This document shows positions 21,666 to 31,825 of a stretch of DNA of 64,000 nt, piece by piece (the stretch's first letter is position 1; each line of letters begins with the position of its first letter). The stretch lies in contig NC_051126.1 in assembly GCF_014839805.1 (NCBI RefSeq), positions 9,184,609-9,248,608 of the forward strand, in the 5' to 3' direction. Below the pieces are notes generated by a model that made no database searches, was not told the DNA's origin, and was given only the letters and a program-made list of their open reading frames with translations. Source of the DNA: Manduca sexta (taxonomy: Eukaryota > Arthropoda > Insecta > Lepidoptera > Sphingidae). The translations under genes were made by a program, and so were the position numbers.

Positions 21666-23527
21666 TTAGTGGTACTTGTAGTTCCTGTGGTGCTCTGTAA
21701 CAAGTAACAAATTTATATTATTAATATTTAAACCATTTTCCACAATAAAAAACAAAAATGAAAAAAAAAAACACATAATTTACAATTTGTACCCTTAATA
21801 ATTTTATTTTATCATGAATTCACAGTTGTTACACATCATAATGAGTATGGGCCAACTGAGCATATATATGTTTATTTGGCTAATCATAATAAATTGTACA
21901 TAGGCATCTAATCTGAGACATAATGGAAGCAAATAATAAAACTGCAGTTCAGCAAAATTTTGCCAACTGCTAATGATTTACTAAATATAATATTTATAGC
22001 AAAAGTGAATAAAAAAGTCCTTCATATGGCTTACATGTACTAGAATAAATATTGTTACACAAAAATTTACAACTTTCCATAACTATTGGGTAACATTTTT
22101 TTTTTTTTTTTCAATATAAATAGCATAATAGGATTTTGATGGCCATATTAAGAATTAAAACCATAGTCAATAATGATGATAGTCAATTTACCATCGATGA
22201 CCATATGAAATATTGTATTACATATTTATTTATTTATTTACAGAGAATTATAATATAGGCAGCCTTAATGCCAGGGGAATTTTCTACCAGTTGACCTTAG
22301 GTAATAGATTATTAGTTGACAATAGACCTTAGACCTTTCTTACATGTTCCAAATGCTATTAATTTACAAAACTTGTTAATTTTAAATAAAAAAAATACAA
22401 TTATGTGTATGGGGAAGACATTAGTTATACCATTCCCCATTTGTTAATAAGTTCACCTAAAACTTTAATGCCCACTATATTGCATTAATGGAGTTTGAAT
22501 AAGTACTATCCTAATAATATTTGAAACAAATAACAGATTATAACATCTTTTGATTACACAATCTGTGAGACATATTAGTACAGAAGACAAATTTTAAGGT
22601 ACATAATACTTTATACCAGTGATAGTACATAAATGAAACTTACTCATCCTGCCATAGTTGATAGCATAGAAGAATACCATGCTGCCCACCACAAGCTGGT
22701 AGAATGGAGCCATGCCCACCTTCTTGGGCTGCACATACTTGTGCTGCCATCTCCACCAAGCTGTACACATTAAAACAAAATATTTAGTTGTATTGAAAAA
22801 ATGTTTTATTTATTTTTAATTACCTTTTTTATTAGATTAACAAAATATCTTTATGTTTTTAAGTGATTTACTATAAAAGGCTTTTACTTTCATTTAATTA
22901 TGAAAAACAAAATGACAAAAAGATGAATTGCTATCAATAGTTATGTAAAACTGGGTGTTGGTTACAATTGCATCCATGCAATAAAAATCTGAAATAAAAC
23001 TGCAATGTGTATTTTTCAAGATATAAGTAATATATGTCATTCCAGAAAATAACTATTTGTTATCCAAATGAATTCAGTGATTTGTGTTCTTCAACAAACA
23101 TATGAACATTATACACAAACTTACACATTTATTATATTAGTAATATCTTTTTTATCTAAATGTGAATCGATACTTCCAAACGCTTACAATAAATAAATAT
23201 GTAACATTAATAACCTTCTTTTTTCTCTAACCTTAAATATTTAATTATTGTAGGTAGATTTAACACCTTGAACTTACCTCGGCTGAAAGCGCCTGCTATA
23301 GCAGATGGAGTCTTATTCCTCCTGCTGAGCCATGCGCCAATCTCATTGATCTTCACCTGTCCGAATGGAGTATCAGCTGAAAACGACAAATGTTACATAA
23401 TCGAGTTTCTTACTCCGAAAGACAAATTATGAATTCGTGGACACTTACGTTTGCCATAATAACGGGCAGGATCATAGGGCCCATGGACAGCTGGGTTATA
23501 TTCCTTCGGGTAGTCGCCGATAGCCAT
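21666..23527 (-). CDS. ATPsynF: Mitochondrial ATP synthase subunit f (4 exons, 107 aa)
   Basis: Exons: 23527-23449, 23376-23278, 22760-22644, 21694-21666; all introns are phase 1 and the total is 108 codons. The protein starts MAIGDYPKEYNPAVHGPYDP, continues with PFGQVKINEIGAWLSRR and AWWRWQHKYVQPKKVGMAPF, has one membrane helix (about VVGSMVFFYAINY) and ends KHHRNYKYH. Order, length and C-terminus match insect ATPsynF. It is a small single-pass subunit of the membrane Fo sector in the inner mitochondrial membrane, near the dimer interface. The last exon holds only nine codons including the stop, so it is easily missed. The gene is head-to-head with Rpn10. Confidence 0.97.
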
Positions 23528-24357
23528 GACTCTTTCACAAATTCAACCAATATTCAGAATAATCGTGATAATCGGTCGACCAATTGACAAGTACAACTGA
23601 CATTTGGCTATATTATTACCAGATATCTTTATTGAAAACCCTCCACAACTGAACATAGAAATCTCAGAATAACAGTTCCTCGAAAATAAAAATATCCAGA
23701 AAAAATAATTCCGAAGAAGTTAGTAATCAAAAATGTATTACTCTGACGAGTGAATGCACTACGTTTTGCTCTGAACTTGGCTAATTTATTTCGCACCAAA
23801 AACCCCTCAGCTCATGTGGCATTAAAATACCATCAAATTTTGGGAAAACTCTTCGTCAGGCAATTACGATTAGCCATAAACAATTTAATTTTTTTGCGGA
23901 TTTTACTCTGACTGCCAAGTAATGGCCATTGACAAAAAGCAAATTACAGAAGCTCAGAAACAGAAGTTTAAGAGTATAACAAATTCAACAGATCATACAC
24001 TAAGCGGCACGGCGCATTTTGGGATGTCGCCATAAAAGAGATTGGACGTGTAGTGGAAGTACAGAATTTCCAATAACGTGTAAACTCAGCACCGAAGTTG
24101 AAGTGTCGAACTCTGTCTAAAATTACCACACTCTGTTATGAGAGAAAACAGTTAAACATTTATCCTTAAGGTGTTAAAGTATCAAAAAAGGCCTACTCTA
24201 TCGGCACGTCCAAGTCCACGTTTTTATAATCTGTATGTTATAAATAAAAAAAATTATGACTTGTCAAAATATTGTCTATGATTATACAGCATATTTTCAT
24301 TTTGCTGGAAGTGTATTGTTCTGTATTTATAAAATTTAAACTAAATAAACTATCAGA
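23528..24357. promoter_or_regulatory. Divergent ATPsynF-Rpn10 intergenic region
   Basis: 830 bp between two oppositely oriented start codons of housekeeping genes. I see no repeats, no RNA gene and no clear TATA box at either edge. Rpn10 translation starts in AGAATGGTC; ATPsynF starts in GTCATGGCT. Confidence 0.55.
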
Positions 24358-25455
24358 ATGGTCCTGGAAAGTACTATGATTTGTGTGGACAATAGCGACT
24401 ATATGAGAAATGGAGATTTCTTGCCAACGAGGCTACAAGCTCAGCAGGATGCCGTAAATTTGGTATGTCATTCCAAAACTCGATCAAACCCTGAGAATAA
24501 TGTTGGTTTATTGACGTTGGCTAATGTAGAAGTCCTAGCTACATTGACCAGTGATGTTGGTCGCATTTTGTCTAAGCTTCACCGCGTTCAACCTAATGGT
24601 GATATCAATCTGTTGACCGGTATAAGAATTGCACATTTGGCTTTGAAGCACCGTCAAGGGAAAAACCACAAAATGCGTATTGTAGTGTTCGTGGGTTCCC
24701 CAATAAACACTGATGAAAAAGAACTGGTCAAACTCGCTAAAAGATTGAAAAAAGAGAAAGTAAACTGCGATGTTATATCTTTTGGCGAAGATGCCGAAAA
24801 TAATCCTCTGCTGACATCTTTTGTTAACACTTTGAATGGCAAGGACAATACCTCGGGGGGTAGTCACCTTGTCTCTGTCCCTGCAGGAGGTTGTGTTGTA
24901 CTCTCTGAAGCTTTGATATCGAGCCCATTGATCGGAGGGGATGGAGCAGGTCCCTCAGGCTCAGGTCTTTCTCCATTTGAATTTGGAGTTGATCCCAATG
25001 AAGATCCAGAGCTTGCACTTGCTCTGCGAGTTTCTATGGAGGAACAAAGGCAGCGTCAAGAAGAAGAGACACGTCGACAGCAAGCAACCACTGAAGGAGA
25101 ACCTGGCAAGACTGGTGATGGTGAAAATAGTGTTATGGAGAGAGCTATTGCCATGTCAATGTCTATGGGCCGTGAAGCCATGGACCTGTCTGAGGAAGAG
25201 CAGATTGCTCTTGCAATGCAAATGAGTATGCAGCAAGAGGCACCTGCTGCAGAAGAAAGCATGGATGTGTCTGAGGAATATGCAGAAGTGATGAATGATC
25301 CAGCATTTTTGCAAAGTGTGCTTGAGAATCTGCCTGGAGTTGACCCCCAGAGTGAAGCTATTAGAAATGCCATGTCCACCATCAAGAAAGACAAAGATGA
25401 CAAAGACGATAAAGAACAGAAGGATAAAGATGGGAAGGGTTCAGGATCTAAGTAA
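24358..25455 (+). CDS. Rpn10: 26S proteasome regulatory subunit Rpn10/PSMD4 (S5a), single exon, 365 aa
   Basis: A von Willebrand A domain fills about residues 2-190 ([19 protein letters not shown] at the start; [10 protein letters not shown] in the core strand). Three ubiquitin-interacting motifs follow: [13 protein letters not shown] (about 216-231), [11 protein letters not shown] (about 260-273) and [15 protein letters not shown] (about 279-295). Next come [14 protein letters not shown] and a lysine/aspartate-rich tail ending KGSGSK. Role: ubiquitin receptor on the proteasome 19S particle; the VWA domain docks it between lid and base. No intron interrupts the coding frame. AATAAA lies 97 bp after the stop. 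Its 3' end meets the minus-strand gene that ends at 25584. Confidence 0.98.
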   Translation: MVLESTMICVDNSDYMRNGDFLPTRLQAQQDAVNLVCHSKTRSNPENNVGLLTLANVEVLATLTSDVGRILSKLHRVQPNGDINLLTGIRIAHLALKHRQGKNHKMRIVVFVGSPINTDEKELVKLAKRLKKEKVNCDVISFGEDAENNPLLTSFVNTLNGKDNTSGGSHLVSVPAGGCVVLSEALISSPLIGGDGAGPSGSGLSPFEFGVDPNEDPELALALRVSMEEQRQRQEEETRRQQATTEGEPGKTGDGENSVMERAIAMSMSMGREAMDLSEEEQIALAMQMSMQQEAPAAEESMDVSEEYAEVMNDPAFLQSVLENLPGVDPQSEAIRNAMSTIKKDKDDKDDKEQKDKDGKGSGSK

Positions 25456-25551
25456 AATTGCTATTCTTTTCCAATTTTTTTAATAGATACATTATGCTTG
25501 TAAACTTCAAAATAGACACTACTCTGTAATGTTATTGTCAAAGTTAAATTC

Positions 25552-25557
25552 AATAAA
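25552..25557 (+). terminator. Rpn10 polyadenylation signal
   Basis: AATAAA, 97 bp after the Rpn10 stop codon. Cleavage 15-25 nt downstream would fall almost on the stop codon of the convergent gene (25584-25586). Confidence 0.7.
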
Positions 25558-25583
25558 TTACGGATAAATGTTGTAAGTGGTGT

Positions 25584-28500
25584 TTAATTCCATGAAATCC
25601 AGTTCAAACCTTCAATTTTGTCATATTCTGAAATAGAATAGGAAAATATTAGTCATACATAGAATATTATTATTAGTTTTCGTTTTTTTTGCTATGTAGG
25701 GAATAAATTATAATTATATTAAAATTTACATTCCATATCTTAAATTTGACCTCTGCGGTTATTTTAGAAACTTGTTTTTAAACTAACTTGCATCATTCCA
25801 AAACTGTTTACTCTGGAACTTCTTTCTTGCTTCTGACAACTGTTCCCGTCTCTGATGTTCACTAAATGCTTCTGGTTTGGATATGCACAATAAATCTGGC
25901 TTTTCTGCAAAATTTTATTTTAGTATACTTAAACCCATTTTATTATCTAACATAAAATTGGGATTGGATAATTTGATTGTTTACAGTTTTGAGTTTGAAT
26001 GTTTATGAAAAAATCAGCAATTTTTACTAAAATATAAATTTTGTACTCTATTTCGTTCTGTATAAAATTTGGATCTATGGGTGCAAATTTGACACAATAC
26101 TTAGGCGATACCTCAAGGTCCATTTTCATACATTTTGTTTCGCCTTTAATCTGGGTAACTAAACAAGTATTGGCAAGTAAAGAATTTAAATTCACGTCTA
26201 GTTAGTGATTAGTTCTCGCAGTTGAAAGAAAAATGTAAAAATAATTAATAATCATGGATATTTCTGCCCTTAAAATTTCGTCATATTAAATTTTAAAGGC
26301 CGAAATATCCATGTTTTATTAATTATTTTTACATTCTAAACGTGATTTAAATTCTTTACTTGCCAATACTTTAAAAATGAATGAATATCGCTTAATTAAA
26401 ATGACAAGAAGTAAATTGATAAACTGTATCAGTATTCAGTATTCTCGCGGCTTTTCCCGGATGAAAAACTTTTCCCATTGCAAAAATCACTCGGCTCTTA
26501 GTGGCGATTCATAGCGCCACCTGTACAATGCCTGCTCTACCCATTTAAAAAATAAATTTAGTTCCATAATTTTCTTTGGAACATATGATTGGGATAAAAA
26601 GTAGCAATGTGTTAATGCAGGACATATTCTATCCAAGTGCAAAATTTCATCAACTCCATTCAGGTGTTCCTGCCTTTATTTCTAACAAATATACAAACAT
26701 GCAAACATTTTCATACATATTGGAATTTATTACATTACTAAGAAGACTGTAAGACTAGCTGTTCCGTGAAGCCTCGTGGAAGACTTTTCTTTTCGGAATA
26801 AACATGTACGATTTACCATTTGCAGAGAAATGTTTTGTTTTATCTCGACTTTTCTTATTAAGCAGCAGATAAGAGCTTTTTATATCTTCTAATTGCGGCT
26901 TAAAGCTTTTGTTACTATGTATGGCGGCTGAAAAATTAAACAAATCCGTTGTTTCACTTCAGTTACGTAGAACGATATTACAATAGAGACGTGCTACTCC
27001 AGGGTCGCACTAAAGGTAATATTTTAATCGTAAATAAAACATTTTCATATCATTACTTCGCTTATAGTGTAGCCCTTTTTCATATGTATTAACCTTAAAT
27101 AAGGTTAAAATAGTTTAATTTAAATGTCTAACATTCGCGTAAATATAAGAAATCATTAAGGCTAAATTATTAATTGTAAGTACAACAAATAAATAAAACA
27201 AACAATACGTACTTACAATTTGGTCTACCATTTGAAGGGCTGATATAGAAATTTTTACACTTTCCATTTAATTCTTGGAGTGGTGCAGATACTTTACGTA
27301 CAGGCTCTGAAATATATTATTTACATATTATATAACTTATTCTCTACGGAAAGGTGACTCGTTCTCAATCTATAGATTCATGACTTACAAATACCTATTA
27401 ACAGCAACACCCTAACCTTGATTCCAGCTTCTGGCACCTGGACGGAACTCGTGCTTAGGTATGTTTACGTTTTTATTGTGTGAAGAACTGATGTTATCTG
27501 TAAATATTTCTTTTTATTATGCGTGTGAAAATGGGCTCGTCTCAACCTTTTATTAATGTATTAAATATTATGTAATTTGAAGTATTGCAATTTCAAGTGT
27601 TTTCAACAGCCGGGGTCTAAAAGCAGGCAACTCACTTTTGTTAGCGGCATTGCTTCTCGTGGGTAATTTAACCTCTAGTTTGGCATTAGTGTCATGAGTT
27701 CCGCGCAACTTGTTTCCAGAGGCCGGAGCCTTCGTAGCTGTCCAAAATAAAACACCAAGCGCTATAATAGTGATCAGTAATAGCCACTGATAAAGCAAGA
27801 GGCAGGAGGCGACCTGAGCCAACCGCCAGTACAACAAGTGGACAAGGACACTCGTTACAACATCTACATAAGTGTTTGCTGTAATAGAAGGCGGACGGAC
27901 CGTGCTTTATACTATGAAGACATTCTGTAAATCCGCGGAGGCTATCTATTCGAAGTATATTCTTTTTAACAGAGCCGTAGTAGTGTAATACTATAGGTAC
28001 TGTTAAATTATATAATTAGCAGAGGTCCTAATATTTTTTTTATTTTATTAATTTAAGACACAAAACAGATTACAGTCAAAAACTATAACAAATATAAAAT
28101 ATACAAACATAAAACTTGAATGTATTCCTAAACTTTGCGCCCTTAAAGTTAATTACTTAAAGTGCGGTTTAAGAGAAAACTATTGAGTACTGTGTAATGT
28201 TCTCTCCCTCTTTCATTATTGTGAAGTATTCGACTTCACTGGTGTGCTACTTACGATCAGTGATTTTTGATTTTGTAAAAGTCGGTTACACATTCAAAAT
28301 TATACTAACATTAGTATTATTGATAATCGTCTGCTATAAATAAATATTAAACTAACTTTTATTACTACCTATATAGACCTTCTGAAGGCTTGAAGATTTA
28401 GAAAACAATACTCACGTTGTCTAATTCTGTTGATATCACTCTTCTTTGAAGTATTCGAAGGTGATGACTCTTTGATGTCTCCTTAAACACCAAAAGCGTT

Positions 28501-31500
28501 AATATTATCTCGTATAGTATTATCATGACGAGTTCAAATGTATGTACCTATGCTATGTTGCGTCGATTACTAGTACAAAACGTTACCTTTTAACGGTTTA
28601 ACCGGAGATTTTGACCGAAGGACTGGAGATACTTTTTCTGCAGTGACATCTGTTTAACGAAATAAATGAGTAAATATATAAGTAAGTCCTCTGGGAGTAC
28701 GCAAATGGAGATACGTTCAGCTGATGAAGCATATTGTACACCACTGTTATACAGTCCCGTACTTTAGATATGTACTTACACCATGTTTTCCCAGCGACAG
28801 AAGCGCTACTTTTAAATTAAATGAGGTGCAAATATCAAATATTATACACTTTGTGATATAAAAGGCCCAGTAAATTTCCAGTTTTAGTCTTTCAAATCTA
28901 TTTACAATGCAACAGTACCTACTTCTAGACGCTTCAGCAGTGGAACTAAAAATAAAAAGAGCAGTCTCTTACAAATTAAACGTATTCCAGTTACAGACCT
29001 AGATAAGTTGTACTTAAAAAAAGTAATCTCTTACGCGCCACTATCTGCCGTTGAGGTGGCGATTCTCGCCTGACTGTCAATTTCCTATTCACGGGAGTCA
29101 CCAATGGCTTCCCGTAACCCGAATTCGGCCGACCTAGTAATAAGTTGGTTTTTATATCATATTTCAATCTGGAATTACTGTACCTATACCTATGCGGTGC
29201 GATAAAATTAACTATTCCGATCCCAATCGTTATTTTCGAATCGATTTCGAAATTGGCCGATAAGAATATTTTTTTTAACACAATTACTTAAATATGACGT
29301 ATAATAAGTATTTTTAATCAGAGGCGGCCTTTGGCGGAGGCGAACCGGGCAACCGCCCGGGGCCTCGCGCTTACAGAGACCTCGCACGATGCCTCGCAAG
29401 ATCTTTTTTTTACGTTCTTACCGACGAAACTGTTAAAATAGGGCAACGTTTTCAATAGTACATTTTTGGTTTGATTCGAAGATAGCAATTGAGACTATAT
29501 TAGTTACAACTTTAAACTACATGGGTTGTCAGTATCTAGTCGCTCTTACACCTAACTACATTGTTTTATTCGTAAAATACACTCACTAAGTACAAGGAAA
29601 ATAATAAGAAACTGCTTTACTAACTTGGCGGGGTTGATGGCGCAATAGAAGCCTTCTTTTTGATGTTTTTCGTCACAATATCCAATATTTCTCCGTTCTT
29701 CGGAATGGGAGCAGCGCTATTTAGTGTTCTAGAACGAGCTGGAAATTTACAATCATGAGGATTTAAACAGAAGTAATAAAAAATATACTAAATAGTGAAT
29801 GTGATATAAATTTTATTCACAATTTTTTTTTATCCTACAGCTGTCTTCTATCTTAGCCGAATATAAAATTAAGTATAAGGTTACCTGCTCAGTAAAAATC
29901 AATGGTTATTGATTATCTAAATAGTTTTAAACTCTTATGATAAATACATGCTATCTTTAAAAAATGTGTCAATGTGACAAATGTACTTCTTACTATCAAT
30001 TACATGACTAGTCGAATTCTTCTTGATCAGTTTGAGTCGATCTGCTGGTCTGGCGTCTCGACTCGAGTTGGAACACTCGCTGATAGTACGAGCTGCGAAA
30101 ATTCATTTATTCGATAACTGACGAAATCATTATTTTTTAGATACGTAATAGAAATTTTAATGATCCATTCTTCGTTATAATTTAAATAATGTTTCAAACC
30201 AATTCTATGGCATATCTACTTGTCTTCAAGGCCAGAGATGTATCTCTGTACGTTCTGTAGTAAATACAAAAATGTATATAACAATAACGTCAACCCTGTA
30301 TTATATACTGTCCCACTGCTGGGCAAGGGCCTCCTACTACTAAGAGAGATTAGGCCTTAGTCCACCAGCTGGCCTAATGCGGATTGGTAGATTTCACACA
30401 CGTTGTATGTTTGTAATCAGTAAACTATTTTGAATATTCTTTCTCTAATAATAATGTATATTACCCTTGAAAGTTACAGGCTACTTTTTATACCACCAAT
30501 AGGTGTTAACAGGGACCGACTCACGAGCCGCAAAAGCTAGTACTTTAATGCAATATTTACATGTTGGGATCACTTCCACAGCTGCCTGCACGCATGGTTT
30601 TTCTGGCGAAGTTTCACGCCGCAGCTTGGATGTAGCGCTTTCGCTTAGTGATCCTAGTAAAAACATTTCAGCGTTAATTAAGTAAAGAAACAGAAAAAAA
30701 AACAAATAACAAAACGATTTAAAATACTAGCACTCAAATCATATTAAAAACACGTACTTGTAGATATTTTTGTTGGTGACGATGATTTGCTACGTGGTCT
30801 CACAATTCCAGATACGGTCATTCCTTTAAGTTCTTGTCTTAGTCCTGTAGACAGACGCTATAAGTATTACCTACAACTAATACGAAGGAGTAGGTATTCT
30901 TACATCCATACAGTCCCTTCAACCAACCCTGTATACAGGGATGTGCAACTAGTGAAACAAATAGTTGATTTTATTTCCATCACACGGCGACGATGAGTCT
31001 TTCGCCACATAAGCCAATTTCGGCACAACAATGTACATTCGTTGACGTAAATATAATCGAAGACCTCTCACTCAGTAAAGATCTTGGCCACCCTTGAATG
31101 AATTGTCTGAGCAGCTGGCATATTACAGCCTTTCTCCTCTGCTCTAAAAACAATAGTTATAACCCCACCTGTGACTTTAGCTCAACCAAAAATAATTCAG
31201 AAATACTATACTTACTGGAGGCATTACTCTCCCTGTAATTGACGTAAGAGTTCGGGGCGGAGCCACCATCGTGGCAAGGGGACGAGCACTTGCTCCCTCG
31301 GTTCGGTGATCGGTTACAGCGCCGCTTATGTTTCACTTCTTCCACTTGTAAATAACAAATAACGTCAATTTTCTTATCTTACCACTAATTTTCACACTTA
31401 AAGGGTATCGAAACTAATTTGGCTTTATATAAATTAATATAATTGCTATTTTCGAATCGATCACCAAAGTAAATCAAAAATAGTTCAGAATATAATTTTC

Positions 31501-31514
31501 CAGACATGCTTACT
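25584..31514 (-). CDS. Unrecognised basic, low-complexity protein; at least 13 short exons, all introns phase 1
   Basis: Proposed coding exons: (31514, first base of ATG), 31344-31216, 30844-30758, 30653-30561, 30092-30009, 29738-29625, 29133-29035, 28649-28587, 28481-28416, 27737-27636, 27497-27417, 27306-27217, optional 26927-26817, 25904-25788, 25627-25584. Each internal exon starts with two bases and ends with one base of a split codon, so any can be skipped without a frameshift. The product is about 350-390 aa, rich in Ser, Pro, Lys and Arg, with no membrane segment. Examples are RPRSKSSSPTKIST, LDIVTKNIKKKASIAPSTPP and VSPVLRSKSPVKPLK. The C-terminal part is more structured: EHQRREQLSEARKKFQSKQF, then YDKIEGLNWISWN and stop. 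I do not recognise the family; a cytoskeleton- or chromatin-associated disordered protein is possible. A 27-bp microexon (28945-28919) may also belong. Ex5 uses a weak donor (GTCATG). Confidence 0.65.
26165..26371. repeat. Long imperfect foldback (about 207 bp)
   Basis: Outer arms AAGTATTGGCAAGTAAAGAA and ATTCTTTACTTGCCAATACT pair. Inner arms pair over ATGTAAAAATAATTAATAA and GGATATTTC. The left arm has about 35 extra bases, and the centre is itself near-palindromic. It is probably a foldback MITE. It lies in the intron before the penultimate exon of the unrecognised gene. Confidence 0.65.
26450..26735. repeat. Interspersed repeat tail
   Basis: Contains GGACATATTCTATCCAAGTG, AAAATTTCATCAACTCCATT and TAACAAATATACAAACATGC. 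This phrase order is seen in many lepidopteran non-LTR or derived repeats. Ends are unclear and no coding frame is present. Confidence 0.45.
26755..26927 (-). CDS. Alternative last exon (or cassette exon) of the unrecognised gene
   Basis: Acceptor TTTAATTTTTCAG leads into a phase-1 frame reading AIHSNKSFKPQLEDIKSSY and ending EASRNS then TAG at 26755. An AATAAA on the minus strand lies about 30 bp past the stop, so it could be a complete 3' terminal exon. An internal donor (AATG|GTAAAT after 26817) is also phase 1, so it could instead be spliced on to 25904. The composition resembles the neighbouring exons. Confidence 0.5.
30293..30412. repeat. Lepidopteran interspersed repeat fragment
   Basis: Includes GTCCCACTGCTGGGCAAGGG, CCTCC and AATGCGGATTGGTAGATTTC. 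This phrase recurs throughout moth and butterfly genomes, usually attributed to a LINE or SINE tail. It supports the lepidopteran assignment. Confidence 0.65.
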
Positions 31515-31825
31515 TTAGATTACTGATTTGTTTACTTTATTCTTGATATCGATTCGAACCGTTTATTGATTTCTGCTATTTATGATTTTACACTAAATGA
31601 AAAATTAGGATCAAATAAAAATACAAAATTTCATCAATTTCTTTATTCAAAATAAATATACAATCTTCAACTGCCTAAATGCTTTACATGCATCTAAATG
31701 CCTTACACGACTTCACGAATGCTTTGCAATCATACAGCCAATAAAACAATATTCTTACATTCTAGTAGTAAAACAGCCTTGTGTAATGATCATTTACAAA
31801 GACAATATCAAGTAGAGATACCTAA
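31515..31825. other. Gap between the unrecognised gene and ELAC2
   Basis: Contains the ELAC2 3' UTR, with a minus-strand AATAAA near 31640, and presumably the promoter and 5' UTR of the unrecognised gene. No other feature seen. Confidence 0.5.

Noticed and set aside
25947..26195. 82-codon minus-strand ORF as another exon of the unrecognised gene
   Set aside because: It overlaps the foldback arm and has no convincing in-phase splice pair; it may be a transposon fragment.
29320..29400. GC-rich hAT-end-like phrase (CAGAGGCGGCCTTTGG)
   Set aside because: No matching second end or target duplication was found, so not listed as an element.
31343..31345. Start of the unrecognised gene at this triplet
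   Set aside because: The triplet is GTG and its G belongs to an AG splice acceptor; it is not a plausible eukaryotic start.
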